DNA of 64,000 bases. Source: Lachnospiraceae bacterium (GTDB lineage: Bacteria > Bacillota > Clostridia > Lachnospirales > Lachnospiraceae). How positions within the stretch are numbered: the stretch's first letter is position 1; each line of letters starts with the position of its first letter. The notes under the pieces were generated by a model. It searched no databases. It worked only from the letters and a program-made list of their open reading frames with translations, and was not told the origin of the DNA. The DNA lies in contig JAFYYN010000043.1 in the NCBI GenBank assembly GCA_017557525.1, positions 1 to 64,000 on the forward strand. Reading direction: 5' to 3'. Shown piece by piece: positions 8,270 through 17,820 of the stretch. The position numbers were made by a program, and so were the translations under genes.

Positions 8270-9649
8270 TTAACCTTTATTTGCTGTAAGAAACATCTGC
8301 CGTCTGGCATCTATTTTCCGTTTTATAACAAGATAGCTTATAAAATGTATCGCAAAAGTAGCGGTCCAGGAAATCGGATACGAAATGTAAACCATTTCTA
8401 TCTTATGATATTCAGGCATTTCAAATATCGTAAAGAGCCAAACCAGTCGTATACCGCACACTCCGCAAAGTGACACGATCATAGGCACAAAGGAATATCC
8501 AAGGCCCCTCAAAGCACCTACCATTACGTCCATTACTCCGCAGAGGCAGTATGTGGTACAGATTATCGACAAACGTACCAGACCGGCTTCTATAACACTT
8601 TCACTCGAGGTATAAATACCTAAAAGCACCTTGCCAAGGAAATATTCCAAATTCCCCAGTGTAAGGCCCGTGATCGTCACGCAGAAAAGCCCGGCAAAGG
8701 TTATTTTTTTAAGTCTGTCGTATTTTCCTGCACCATAGTTCTGGCTCATAAATGAAAGGGTCGCCTGATGGAAAGCGTTCATCGATACGTATACAAAGCC
8801 TTCCAGATTGGAGGCTGCCGAGCTGCCTGAAACAGCAGTACTTCCAAAGCCGTTTATGGATTTTTGTATTACAACATTTGAAAGTGAAAAAATACAGCCC
8901 TGCATACCTGCAGGAAGACCTATCCTGAGTATTGCGATAAGCTCTTTTTTGTCTATACCGAGTTCTTTTAAGACAAGCTTTATGGCGCCCTTTTCCTTCA
9001 TCATACAGATTACAACAAGGGTTGCGGAAATAGTCTGGGAAATAACTGTAGCTATAGCCACTCCTGCCACGCCCATTTCAAATTTGATGACAAAGATCAG
9101 GTTAAGGATTACATTTATTACGCCCGCAAAGCTTAAGAAATACATGGGACGCTTGGTATCGCCCACTGCACGCAGTACGGCACTTCCGAAATTGTATACC
9201 ATATTGGGTACCATGCCGAAAAAGTATATCCTGAGATAAAGAGCCGCAAGCGGCAGTACTTCATCGGGCGTTTTCATTAACCCTAATATACCCTCGGTAA
9301 ATAATACTCCGACAACAGTCAGTATCAAACCTCCCAATACCGAAAGCACCATTGCGGTATGTACGCTTTTCCTAAGCTCATCCTCCTGTTTTGCTCCGTA
9401 GTGGCGGGCAACCATTACATTTGCACCGACACTGAGTCCCATAAAAAGATTGCACAGGAGATTTATAAGTGAGCCTGTACACCCGACAGCTGCCAACGCA
9501 TTGTCTCCGGCAAATTTCCCGACAACAATTACATCCGCAGCATTAAAAAGTAACTGAAGTATGCTGGAGAGCATCAGTGGCACTGCAAATTTCAGCATTT
9601 TCGGCAGTATTGAGCCCTCGCACATATTCATTTCGTATGTTTTTTTCAA
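8270..9649 (-). CDS. MATE-family multidrug exporter
   Basis: The 459-residue membrane protein has the twelve-helix pattern of MATE transporters with the paired halves and family phrases (LLFNAADVIVVGKFAG, ALAAVG near residue 55, VLRAVGDTKRPMYF). Such proteins export cationic compounds by sodium or proton antiport. The start is a TTG codon with AGGA seven bases upstream; the next ATG, six codons in, lacks a ribosome binding site. It lies upstream of miaA on the same strand with a 71-base gap. The substrate cannot be read from sequence, and no riboswitch is seen before it, unlike the second MATE gene at 18936. Confidence 0.92.
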   Translation of the reverse strand: MKKTYEMNMCEGSILPKMLKFAVPLMLSSILQLLFNAADVIVVGKFAGDNALAAVGCTGSLINLLCNLFMGLSVGANVMVARHYGAKQEDELRKSVHTAMVLSVLGGLILTVVGVLFTEGILGLMKTPDEVLPLAALYLRIYFFGMVPNMVYNFGSAVLRAVGDTKRPMYFLSFAGVINVILNLIFVIKFEMGVAGVAIATVISQTISATLVVICMMKEKGAIKLVLKELGIDKKELIAILRIGLPAGMQGCIFSLSNVVIQKSINGFGSTAVSGSSAASNLEGFVYVSMNAFHQATLSFMSQNYGAGKYDRLKKITFAGLFCVTITGLTLGNLEYFLGKVLLGIYTSSESVIEAGLVRLSIICTTYCLCGVMDVMVGALRGLGYSFVPMIVSLCGVCGIRLVWLFTIFEMPEYHKIEMVYISYPISWTATFAIHFISYLVIKRKIDARRQMFLTANKG

Positions 9650-9687
9650 TTGTTTTTCCTATTCTTTGTGTCTGTCTTTCGACTATA

Positions 9688-10617
9688 TTACTTTTGTGTA
9701 ACCGAGATATCCTTCCCGTCCGTTTCTATGATCACACGTCCCTTTCTGGTCTTATAGATCTGAACATTGTGGTCTTTAAGGGTCTGATTGGTTTCTTCAG
9801 CTTCCTTTTCATCTTTGGAAGAGGTTATTACGGCATATTTGGGCTGGGTCTTTTTTAAGAGATCATCAAGTCCGGGCACGTATTTCCCGTGATACGGCAT
9901 CTTTATAACAGTGCATCCCTTAGGGTCAGTCCCGTTATATTCCTTGATCCTCTCACCCTTTGCATCCGCCATGAACAGGAAGGATTTCTCACCATAGGCA
10001 ATCCTTATGATCAGGGAAGAATTATTGCTCGGGTCATCGTCGTATACATCCTGTAAGGGGGCATCGACCTCTATGGTCATCCCCGCGATCTCAAAAGTAG
10101 AATCCTCTCTTAATACAGAGGCGGGAACCTTCTTTTTATTTACTGCAGACTTGAAATTATCGTATTCTCCCGATGATTTAGGATAATTGCTGGTATATAC
10201 CTGCTTTACGTCAATATTTTCAATGATACGGGAAGCCCCGCCCACATGATCCTTGTCAAAATGTGTAATAAAAAGATAGTCTATCGTACCCAGACCTTTT
10301 TTATCCATGTATTTCAAAATATCCTCGGCTGCTTCCGGCTCACCCGTGTCGATTAGCAGGGTAGCTCCTGAGTTATATATAAGAAATGCATCCGCTTTTC
10401 CTATCTCAAAAAACACCACCTTCATGGTATCGCCTTCATGAGATGTCTGGTTTCCGTCATCATTTTCTGTAGGGCTGACCTCAGGAGTACCGCTCGGATC
10501 AGGATTTTCTTTGTTGCCGTCACATGCAGCAAAAGAAAGGCTTAGCACGCCTGCCAAAAAGATTATCAAAAGCTTCTTTAAAATATTTTGTTTCTTATTA
10601 TTTTCTTTTTTCACCAT
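9688..10617 (-). CDS. Lipoprotein with ComEC-like metallo-beta-lactamase domain
   Basis: The protein (309 residues) has a lipoprotein signal peptide with lipobox LSFAAC near residue 32, then a Thr/Pro/Glu/Asp-rich spacer. A metallo-beta-lactamase-fold domain follows, with the metal motif THFDKDHVGG. The architecture matches the free-standing hydrolase related to the C-terminal domain of ComEC, implied in extracellular DNA or phosphodiester hydrolysis. It would be anchored on the outer face of the membrane. ATG is preceded by GGAG at seven bases; a GTG follows directly and is a possible alternative. The precise substrate is not known. Confidence 0.85.
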   Translation of the reverse strand: MVKKENNKKQNILKKLLIIFLAGVLSLSFAACDGNKENPDPSGTPEVSPTENDDGNQTSHEGDTMKVVFFEIGKADAFLIYNSGATLLIDTGEPEAAEDILKYMDKKGLGTIDYLFITHFDKDHVGGASRIIENIDVKQVYTSNYPKSSGEYDNFKSAVNKKKVPASVLREDSTFEIAGMTIEVDAPLQDVYDDDPSNNSSLIIRIAYGEKSFLFMADAKGERIKEYNGTDPKGCTVIKMPYHGKYVPGLDDLLKKTQPKYAVITSSKDEKEAEETNQTLKDHNVQIYKTRKGRVIIETDGKDISVTQK

Positions 10618-10637
10618 CTACAAACTCCAAATCTTAA

Positions 10638-10650
10638 GTGTCAGTGACAC
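10638..10650. promoter_or_regulatory. Perfect short dyad between the PHP and lipoprotein genes
   Basis: GTGTCA-G-TGACAC is a perfect 13-base palindrome in the 40-base gap between the PHP gene stop and the lipoprotein gene start. It could be an operator or a small mRNA hairpin. Nothing further supports either reading. Confidence 0.3.
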
Positions 10651-10657
10651 GTTAATA

Positions 10658-11542
10658 TCAAACGGGGAGGCTAAAGGATTTGCCTGCGGCAGCAAAAAGA
10701 TCCTCGGCACACTTCATCGGAACCCTGAGCGAGTCCGAACGCCCTATACCAATTTCAAGCCCCGGTTTATTGTCCCCATGATAGTCCGAACCGCCGGTCA
10801 TGATAAGCCCGTGTTTTACAGCCAAACCTCTTACAATCTGCTCATCCATGCCCATATTAGAGGAATAATAGGTCTCTATCCCTTTAAGTCCCATTTCCTT
10901 TAACTCACCAACCAGTGTATCAACTTCGCAGGAATTAAGCCCGTAAAGCATCGGATGTGCAAGTACAGGAACTCCTCCTGCCGAAAGAATTGCCTTTACA
11001 GCAGTTTCCCTTGTCATATAATCTCTTGGAACATAGCAGGGGCAGTCATTTCCAAGATACTTTTCAAATACCTCGGAATTTGAGCGGCAGTATCCGTTAT
11101 CTACGAGCCATCTTGCAAAATGCGCTCTGGTTATCACGCTGCTCCCGCTTATTTTCTTAATGGCATCAAGGTCGAGCGCTATATCATATTTCAAAAATCT
11201 TTCCGCAATCTTTAAGTTACGCTCTTCCCTTTTTATCCATGCTTTTTCCAAAACACTGTTAAACTCAGCATTATTTATGTCAATAAAATACCCTAAAATA
11301 TGTATGTCCCTGTTTCTAAACCCCGCAGATATCTCTATCCCGGGGATCAGCTCTATTTCGTACTGCTTAGCTGCCTCCGAGGCTTCCCCTATACCTGCTA
11401 CAGTGTCATGATCGGTCAGTGCCATAACAGTCACGCCTATATCCGAGGCGTGCTTTACCACTTCCTTTGGTGACAGTGTCCCGTCCGAAACATTTGAATG
11501 AACATGAAGATCTACTAATTTTCTGCTTGGAACTATTTTCAT
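10658..11542 (-). CDS. PHP-domain phosphoesterase (TrpH/YciV-like)
   Basis: The 294-residue protein begins with the PHP signature DLHVHSNVSDG and has TDHDT, a GIEISAG motif and a C-terminal GSDYHG, which together provide the metal ligands of the family. The closest known group is the nucleoside 3',5'-bisphosphate phosphatase / RNase AM (YciV, TrpH) family. I start at MKIVPSRK, which has AAGGA about ten bases upstream; an earlier ATG 25 codons away has no ribosome binding site. It is followed by the lipoprotein gene on the same strand. Confidence 0.85.
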   Translation of the reverse strand: MKIVPSRKLVDLHVHSNVSDGTLSPKEVVKHASDIGVTVMALTDHDTVAGIGEASEAAKQYEIELIPGIEISAGFRNRDIHILGYFIDINNAEFNSVLEKAWIKREERNLKIAERFLKYDIALDLDAIKKISGSSVITRAHFARWLVDNGYCRSNSEVFEKYLGNDCPCYVPRDYMTRETAVKAILSAGGVPVLAHPMLYGLNSCEVDTLVGELKEMGLKGIETYYSSNMGMDEQIVRGLAVKHGLIMTGGSDYHGDNKPGLEIGIGRSDSLRVPMKCAEDLFAAAGKSFSLPV

Positions 11543-11593
11543 TACAACTTTTTCCTTAAAACCAAATTTAATATCTACTCTTAAAAAGATAAT

Positions 11594-11628
11594 GCCACAC
11601 TTGAAGTAAAATTTCAAGTGTGGCTTTT
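11594..11628 (-). terminator. Terminator downstream of the Ig-like protein gene
   Basis: GCCACACTTGAA and TTCAAGTGTGGC form a 12-base-pair stem. The minus strand continues ATTATCTTTTT and the plus strand CTTTTATTT, so it could act both ways. It separates the gene at 11648 from the PHP gene. Confidence 0.7.
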
Positions 11629-11647
11629 ATTTCCTTATAAAATTTTG

Positions 11648-12469
11648 TTATTTAGTTTCTTTTACTGCTGCCTCAGCCTCTTTTGTTGGCTCAGGTGTAG
11701 ATGTTGCTACAGGCTCTTCGGTAGGAGTAACAGTCTCGTCAGTATCGGTTGTTTCTGTATCCTCACTGCCCTGATTATTATCGGTTTCCTCTTTGCCGTT
11801 ATCATCGGTCTCTGCATAACCCTCAATAATATCAATCAATGTACCGGTCTCGCAGTACTTCTGATAATCTTCCTCGCCCAGTACATATACCTTGCACTCC
11901 GCAGACTCGCCGTTAAGCAGGAAAGCATATATTTCAGTCTCTCCAACTTCCTTTGCACGGACACGTCCTATAGTGGTAACAGATGCGATTGATTTATCTG
12001 CTGAATAAAAAACAGGCTTTTCAACTGTATTAAGAGGAGAAATAATAGTTTTTAAGGTCTTTTTCATGCCAACGCTTAAAACTATCTCCGACTTTGTAAG
12101 CTTGATGCTGATCGCTGAGGGACCCACAGTTATGTTGCATTTCAAAGTGTCTGAAGGAGAATTTCCGACAACCACCGTAGCGGTAACGATGCATTCCCCG
12201 TTTGAAATACCGGTAATGTAACCTCTGTTATCAACATACGCAACCGAAGTATCACTCGATCTGAAAACAATTTTTGCATTCTTCGGTGCGTTGTAAACAC
12301 GAAGCCTGAAAACACTGTCCTTTGCTATGGACGCCTCCGTAACATTAAGACGGGCAGTTTCATCAGCCTTAGCACTAACAGGATGGCTGAACCCGGTAAA
12401 TACGAGTATCAAAAGGAGACTCAGCCCTAGAACACAAAAAGCATGTTTTACAGAAAAATTTTTATTCAA
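11648..12469 (-). CDS. Exported Ig-like (BIG2) protein with Thr/Glu/Pro-rich tail
   Basis: The 273-residue product has an N-terminal hydrophobic signal (AFCVLGLSLLLILVFTGF) ending at PVSAKA. Two Ig-like units follow: about 35-115, with VAYVDNRGYITGISNGECIV, and about 118-195, with SIASVTTIGRVRAKEVGETE. The tail (about 215-273) is rich in T, E, D and P. The start is TTG, because AAAGGAGG lies seven bases before it; the upstream in-frame ATG has no ribosome binding site. No cell-wall sorting signal is visible. Function is unknown beyond a probable surface role. Confidence 0.83.
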   Translation of the reverse strand: MNKNFSVKHAFCVLGLSLLLILVFTGFSHPVSAKADETARLNVTEASIAKDSVFRLRVYNAPKNAKIVFRSSDTSVAYVDNRGYITGISNGECIVTATVVVGNSPSDTLKCNITVGPSAISIKLTKSEIVLSVGMKKTLKTIISPLNTVEKPVFYSADKSIASVTTIGRVRAKEVGETEIYAFLLNGESAECKVYVLGEEDYQKYCETGTLIDIIEGYAETDDNGKEETDNNQGSEDTETTDTDETVTPTEEPVATSTPEPTKEAEAAVKETK

Positions 12470-12530
12470 AGTGCTGCCTCCTTTCCGCCTGTAATAGCTG
12501 TTTGTTTCTAAACCCAATTTGGTGAATTAC

Positions 12531-12559
12531 ATTTTAACACGGTTTTTTGGCAAAAACAA
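12531..12559 (-). promoter_or_regulatory. Promoter of the Ig-like protein gene
   Basis: On the minus strand TTGTTT (12554-12559) and TAAAAT (12531-12536) have a 17-base spacer. Confidence 0.5.
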
Positions 12560-12706
12560 GGCATTTTTGTAACAAACTTGTGAACTATCAAAACTTTTTC
12601 AAACTTTTTGATTTTTCACATTTTTTTCATAGCCAAATGGTACTATTATGTGGTAGAATACAGAATAAGGTTTCAAAGAAAGTATTTTATATTTAGGAGA
12701 GATGGT

Positions 12707-13426
12707 ATGGGAAACGGAAATGTACAATACATTCTGATCGCGGATGACAATCCGGATATTACTGATGTTCTGTCAAATTATGTGAAAAAGGAAGGCTTTG
12801 AACCACTGGTTGCAGGAGACGGTGATGAGGCGCTCGAAAAATTTAAGGAATACCAGCCCGTAGTCGTACTGCTGGACGTCATGATGCCCAAGCGTGACGG
12901 CTATGAGGTATGCCGAAATATAAGGGAGACCTCAGATACACCTGTTATCCTGGTAACAGCCAGAGGCGAGGATTTTGAAAGGATCATGGGTCTTGACATA
13001 GGCGCAGATGATTATATAGTAAAGCCTTTCAGCCCCAGTGAGGTTATGGCAAGAGTACGTGCGGTGCTGCGCCGTATGAACCGTCAGGAGCACGAAGAGG
13101 ACGGCGAACGTACCAGGATAACCATCGGAAATATGACCATAGACATAAAAGAGTATTCATTATATATGGATGATGTCCAGGTCAACATGACCAAAAAGGA
13201 GCTTGAAACAGTCTGGACTCTGGCAAATAATCCCGAAAAGCTCTTTACAAGGGATAATCTCTTAAACAGCATATGGGGTTATGACTATTACGGCGAGACC
13301 AGAACGGTTGATACACATATCAAACGTATCCGTGGAAAGCTTGATGCTTACCCCCACCCTGACTGGAACATCAAGACCGTCTGGGGTGCAGGATATAAAT
13401 TTGTGATAAACAAGGATGCGAGGTAA
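12707..13426 (+). CDS. OmpR/PhoB-family response regulator
   Basis: The 239-residue regulator has a receiver domain with the acidic pocket (ADDN), the phosphorylated Asp in LLDVMMPK, and VKPFSP with the conserved Lys. A winged-helix trans_reg_C domain follows (TRTVDTHIKRIRGKL). It should bind DNA when phosphorylated. I start at MGNGNVQY because AGGAGA is placed correctly; the frame extends 33 codons upstream without a ribosome binding site. The kinase gene starts four bases after its stop, so the two form an operon. The signal is unknown. Confidence 0.95.
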   Translation: MGNGNVQYILIADDNPDITDVLSNYVKKEGFEPLVAGDGDEALEKFKEYQPVVVLLDVMMPKRDGYEVCRNIRETSDTPVILVTARGEDFERIMGLDIGADDYIVKPFSPSEVMARVRAVLRRMNRQEHEEDGERTRITIGNMTIDIKEYSLYMDDVQVNMTKKELETVWTLANNPEKLFTRDNLLNSIWGYDYYGETRTVDTHIKRIRGKLDAYPHPDWNIKTVWGAGYKFVINKDAR

Positions 13427-13430
13427 AGCT

Positions 13431-14903
13431 GTGGCTTTAAAAGGCAGGAAAATAATCAGCAGCATCTTCTTAAGAGTCCTGCGCTATTATATCGTAGTAC
13501 TGCTTCTATTTGCGGTAATACTGGGTCTTACCTTTATGAACCTGTACACTAACTCAAATATCGAACACAGAGGTACCGACCTGGAGCGGGTTGGCAGCAA
13601 TGCCGCCAATGCAATGCGAAGCTACATATTAGACGATGATTTCGAAGGTGCGCTGGAATATCTCGGATTATTTAACGATATGGAATCGGGTGAGATCTGG
13701 ACAATATCAAACCCCGATGCCTACAGACCCATGGATAAAGTGCTTGAAAGCGTTAAGCTCTCTACCGTCAATTCTCAGAGCGAATTTGCAGACCTGCTTG
13801 ACAACGCTTTTCACGGCAAGAAAAAGATCAGTTCATTTTTCAGCAATATACACGGAGCGACCACGCTGACTGCAGGCATTCCCATTTTCGGTAAAGGAAA
13901 CGAGGTTTGCGGAGCTCTTATTATAATAGAAGAAATGGCCGATGTCGACGAGGTAAAAAATACCGGTATGAAGATGATCCTTACCAGTATGGTAGTAGGC
14001 TTTCTGGTCACCATCGTCGTTTCCGCTATTTTTGCAGGACAGATAATCCGGCCGGTCATGAAGGTAAAAGATGTCACTACCGCCCTGCAAAACGGCGATT
14101 ATACCGTAAAGACAAACCTTAACAGCAAGGATGAGATCGGGGAAATGGCCAAGAGTATCGATATGCTCTCGGAAAGACTTTACCAGAACCAGCAGGAGGC
14201 AAACAACCTTGAGCAGATGCGTCAGGATTTCTTTGCAAATGTATCTCACGAGCTGAGGACCCCTATCGCAGTAGTCCGTGCCTATACCGAATCAATGGTG
14301 GACGGAGTTGTCACAGAGCCCGAAAAGGTAGCTCAGTACAATAACAGGATCTTAGCCGAGTGCAAGAGTATGGAGCGTCTTGTAGGCGATCTGCTGACGC
14401 TTTCAAAAATGCAGAATCCTGATTTTAAGATTGACAAAGAGCCTGTTAATCTGGTACATATATTTGACGAGATCGTACGTTCGGCATTGGCTATCAGTTC
14501 CGAGCGCAGGATACAGATCGTTATGCACCGTGAAAGCAATGTATATATGATAATGGGTGACTACGACCGGTTAAGGCAGATGTTTATTGTTATCCTTGAC
14601 AATGCGATCAAATTTTCCGAACCGGGAAAGACTATACACCTTAACCTCTCCTCTGTTAAGCGTAAGATAATCTGCAGCATCAGGGACGAAGGCATAGGCA
14701 TAAGTGAGGAAGAGCTTCCCAATATCTTTGACAAGTTCTACAAATCTAAGCTCCGCCAGAATGCAAAGGGCACAGGTCTCGGCCTCCCTATAGCAAAACA
14801 GATAGCATTAAAGCACGGCGGCACGATAGATGTAAAGAGCAAGGTCGGTGAAGGAACAGAATTCATATTTACATTTGATGAGATATATGAGGAAGATTAT
14901 TAA
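13431..14903 (+). CDS. Membrane sensor histidine kinase
   Basis: The 490-residue kinase has a first membrane helix near residues 18-38, an extracytoplasmic region of about 140 residues, a second helix (MVVGFLVTIVVSAIFAG), HAMP, a HisKA domain with FFANVSHELRTP, and an ATPase domain with LDNAIKFS, DEGIGIS and GTGLGLPIAK. It is expected to phosphorylate the regulator encoded just upstream. I prefer the GTG start at 13431, which has GAGG seven bases before it, to the ATG at 13416 that overlaps the regulator gene and has AAGG touching the codon. Confidence 0.93.
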   Translation: MALKGRKIISSIFLRVLRYYIVVLLLFAVILGLTFMNLYTNSNIEHRGTDLERVGSNAANAMRSYILDDDFEGALEYLGLFNDMESGEIWTISNPDAYRPMDKVLESVKLSTVNSQSEFADLLDNAFHGKKKISSFFSNIHGATTLTAGIPIFGKGNEVCGALIIIEEMADVDEVKNTGMKMILTSMVVGFLVTIVVSAIFAGQIIRPVMKVKDVTTALQNGDYTVKTNLNSKDEIGEMAKSIDMLSERLYQNQQEANNLEQMRQDFFANVSHELRTPIAVVRAYTESMVDGVVTEPEKVAQYNNRILAECKSMERLVGDLLTLSKMQNPDFKIDKEPVNLVHIFDEIVRSALAISSERRIQIVMHRESNVYMIMGDYDRLRQMFIVILDNAIKFSEPGKTIHLNLSSVKRKIICSIRDEGIGISEEELPNIFDKFYKSKLRQNAKGTGLGLPIAKQIALKHGGTIDVKSKVGEGTEFIFTFDEIYEEDY

Positions 14904-14938
14904 GGTTTGCAGCATTACACAATAGAAAGGACAAGAAA

Positions 14939-15841
14939 ATGTGGGTTGCAGATAATTGGAAGGATTATGAAGTCCTGGACTGCTCCTCTGGTGAAAAACT
15001 GGAACGCTGGGGCAAGTACCGACTGTTACGTCCCGATCCCCAGGTAATATGGTCCACGCCTAAGAATCCTTCACTATGGGAAAAGCTTAACGCCCACTAC
15101 CACAGAAGCAGCAAGGGTGGCGGAGAATGGGAGTTTTTTGACCTGCCCGAGCAATGGACCATAGGATACAGAGAATTGAAATTTAATCTTAAGCCCTTTA
15201 GTTTCAAGCATACAGGTTTATTTCCGGAGCAGGCGGTAAACTGGGACTGGATGAGAAGCCGCTTAAGACTTGCTCTCGACAAAGAACCTGACAGAAACTT
15301 TAAGGTACTTAATCTTTTTGCCTACACAGGCGGAGCTACGGTAGCATGTGCCGCCGAGGGGTATTTTGGTGACCCTCACAATTCCCATATCAATGTGACA
15401 CATGTTGACGCATCAAAGGGTATGGTAGGCTGGGCCAAGGAAAATGCTGCAATTTCAGGTCTTGAGAATGCACCTATACGGTATCTCGTAGATGACTGTC
15501 AGAAATTTATCGAACGCGAAATACGACGTGGAAACAAATACGATGCCATCATTATGGATCCGCCATCATACGGACGCGGCCCTAAGGGTGAAATATGGAA
15601 GCTTGAAGAAAGCCTGTATCCTTTTGTTGAACTTTGTGTCCAGGTATTATCTGACAAGCCCGTATTTTTCCTGATCAACTCCTATACCACAGGACTTCAG
15701 CCGGCTGTACTTTCATATATACTGAATACACTGGTTGCCAAAAAATATGGTGGTGAAGTAGAGGCCAATGAGATCGGTCTTCCGGTAACTTCAACGGGAC
15801 TTACACTCCCCTGCGGTGCATCCGGACGCTGGTATTCATAA
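14939..15841 (+). CDS. SAM-dependent rRNA methyltransferase (RlmI/RlmK-like)
   Basis: The 300-residue cytoplasmic protein has a class I methyltransferase core: SAM motif I NLFAYTGGAT near residue 126, an acidic VTHVDASKGM, and the catalytic-type MDPPSYGRGPKGE. This matches the COG1092 family of 23S rRNA cytosine-5 methyltransferases, but the N-terminal PUA domain of RlmI is not evident. It follows the kinase gene by 35 bases with an AAAGGA ribosome binding site. The exact rRNA target is not determined. Confidence 0.85.
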   Translation: MWVADNWKDYEVLDCSSGEKLERWGKYRLLRPDPQVIWSTPKNPSLWEKLNAHYHRSSKGGGEWEFFDLPEQWTIGYRELKFNLKPFSFKHTGLFPEQAVNWDWMRSRLRLALDKEPDRNFKVLNLFAYTGGATVACAAEGYFGDPHNSHINVTHVDASKGMVGWAKENAAISGLENAPIRYLVDDCQKFIEREIRRGNKYDAIIMDPPSYGRGPKGEIWKLEESLYPFVELCVQVLSDKPVFFLINSYTTGLQPAVLSYILNTLVAKKYGGEVEANEIGLPVTSTGLTLPCGASGRWYS

Positions 15842-15870
15842 TACATAAAAAAGAGAAAGAGGATAATCAA

Positions 15871-17367
15871 ATGAGTGATGAAAATCTCAACTTCAATGAG
15901 GTGGACGAGACAGACAGCGAAAACCTCACTGAAGAAAATGTAACCGAATCGGGTAATTTCAACGAAGTTGAAGAATTTGAAACCGATTCCAGTGAAGGTG
16001 ACTTCAATGAAACCGACGGATCCAGAGAAACCCTTAGCGATATTCCTGCCTATAACAGTATAGAGAATAATGCTCCGGTAAGCGCTCCGGTAAATTCCTA
16101 CTCGCCTACTGCAGCACCTGTAAAGAACGGCAGCTCCAAGGTACTTGTTGGTGTTGTAATCGCACTTGGCTTAGTTATAATAGGACTGATCGTATTCCTA
16201 ATCATAAGCCTTGCAAATAAGAAAAGTGATGAGAAAGCCACCTCAGCTGAGCCCACAAAGATCGTGACAGATATTGTTGTTGACGGAAGTGAAGATATTA
16301 CAGGTACAGCTGACACAAATAACGGTACCATAACAGATGCTGACCCTTATCAGGTTCCCGAATTTAATGTAACCTGCGAGCTTGGACAGTATAAAGGCAT
16401 CGAAGTTGACTACGAGGTTCAGGAAGTAACCGATGATGATGTACAGGGAGCGCTTGAATATTTTGCCCAGACCTTGGAAGAGAAAACAGCTATCACCGAC
16501 AGGGCATTAGCTGCAGGCGATTACGTAGTGATCGACTTTGTAGGCACTATTGATGGTGAAGTATTTGACGGAGGTTCAGCAACAGGAGCAACTCTTGAGC
16601 TTGGTTCCGGTACCACCATTCCCGGATTTGAAGACGGGATGATTGGGAAAAATGTAGGCGACTCCGTATCACTTGATCTCACATTCCCTGACTCCTATCC
16701 TCAGGATCCCGACAAAGCCGGAAAAGCAGTTAATTTCCTGATAAACATCAATGAAGCATATAATTATGTAACACCCGAACTGACTGACGAGCTGGTAGCT
16801 GTCAATTCCGATTACCAGACTATCGAAGAATACTCAAAAGCTGCACGCGAACAGCTCGAGCTGCAGGCAAAGCAGTATTCTGAGTCAAAGGTTCAGAATG
16901 ATATCATCCAGAAGGTTATAGAAAACGCAAAATTCGGTGGACAGATTGACGAACAGATTGCATATGAGGAGCAGGACTGCATAGATTATTATGATTCCAT
17001 GTGTATGCAGAGCTTTGGAGTTGACGGTGCTACATATTTCGGCTATATCTGGGGTATTTCCAGGGAAGAATATTTAGCCATGGTATATGAAGAATCATCA
17101 ATGTCTGTAAAATACAACCTTATCCTTGATGAGATCGCAAAGAAGGAAAATCTCACCGTTTCTCAGGAAGAGTACGATGCAATGTTCCAGGAAACCTTTA
17201 TTGACACTTACGGTTTTGCTTCCAGGGAAGAAGTACTTACACAGTTAAGCGAGCAGCAGGTTGACGAAACAATAAACGGCTATGTGCTCCATGAAAAAGC
17301 CGAAACCATTATCTATAATTCAGCTGTCATAAACAACAAGCCCGATGATTTTGAACTGCTGAAATAA
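15871..17367 (+). CDS. Membrane-anchored FKBP/trigger-factor-like peptidyl-prolyl isomerase
   Basis: This 498-residue protein has an acidic N-terminus (1-85), one membrane helix (about 91-114), a linker, an FKBP-type isomerase domain (about 214-297, with VVIDFVGTIDG and PGFEDGMIG) and a trigger-factor C-terminal-like helical region (about 300-480). The ribosome-binding domain of cytosolic trigger factor is missing. A membrane-tethered foldase for exported proteins, comparable in role to PrsA, is my inference. Topology is not certain from charges. GAGG is eight bases before the ATG. It stands between the methyltransferase and DUF1292 genes. Confidence 0.85.
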   Translation: MSDENLNFNEVDETDSENLTEENVTESGNFNEVEEFETDSSEGDFNETDGSRETLSDIPAYNSIENNAPVSAPVNSYSPTAAPVKNGSSKVLVGVVIALGLVIIGLIVFLIISLANKKSDEKATSAEPTKIVTDIVVDGSEDITGTADTNNGTITDADPYQVPEFNVTCELGQYKGIEVDYEVQEVTDDDVQGALEYFAQTLEEKTAITDRALAAGDYVVIDFVGTIDGEVFDGGSATGATLELGSGTTIPGFEDGMIGKNVGDSVSLDLTFPDSYPQDPDKAGKAVNFLININEAYNYVTPELTDELVAVNSDYQTIEEYSKAAREQLELQAKQYSESKVQNDIIQKVIENAKFGGQIDEQIAYEEQDCIDYYDSMCMQSFGVDGATYFGYIWGISREEYLAMVYEESSMSVKYNLILDEIAKKENLTVSQEEYDAMFQETFIDTYGFASREEVLTQLSEQQVDETINGYVLHEKAETIIYNSAVINNKPDDFELLK

Positions 17368-17440
17368 AAGCTTGGACAAAAACCAAATATGTAATATAAT
17401 AATATAAGAAAATTTAAACCGATTATATGGAGGAATGATA

Positions 17441-17764
17441 ATGAGCGAGAACCAGAACAATTTTAACGACCAGAACGATGAGGATGCATTTGACCAGGTA
17501 ACCCTTACCTTAGAAGACGGCAAGGAAATGACCTGCGACGTCATTGCAATCTTCCCTTGCGGAGACAGGGACTATATAGCCCTGCTGCCCGAGGATGACC
17601 CCGATGGAGATTTCCTGCTTTACCGTTTTATCGACAACGGTGACGGAAATTACGATCTTGATGACATCGGCGACGATGACGAATTTGATGCAGCCAGCGA
17701 GGCTTTCGATGCCCTTATGGACGACGAAGAATATGACGAAATGTTCGACGATGATGAGGAATAA
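17441..17764 (+). CDS. DUF1292-family acidic protein
   Basis: This 107-residue, very acidic protein matches the DUF1292 (YrzB-like) family common in Firmicutes: VTLTLEDGKEMTCDVIAIF, then DYIALLPEDDPDGDFLLYR, then an Asp/Glu-rich tail. The function is unknown. Two ATGs lie close together; the one at 17441 has GGAGG at seven bases, while the one at 17435 is too close. A strong terminator follows. Confidence 0.9.
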   Translation: MSENQNNFNDQNDEDAFDQVTLTLEDGKEMTCDVIAIFPCGDRDYIALLPEDDPDGDFLLYRFIDNGDGNYDLDDIGDDDEFDAASEAFDALMDDEEYDEMFDDDEE

Positions 17765-17781
17765 AACAGTTTAAAAACAGC

Positions 17782-17820
17782 AGCCCCTGCCAGGAATGGC
17801 AGGGGCTTTACTCTTTTTTA
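17782..17820 (+). terminator. Terminator after the DUF1292 gene
   Basis: AGCCCCTGCCA (17782-17792) pairs perfectly with TGGCAGGGGCT (17797-17807) and is followed by TTACTCTTTTTT. It ends the unit that begins with the response regulator gene. Confidence 0.9.
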
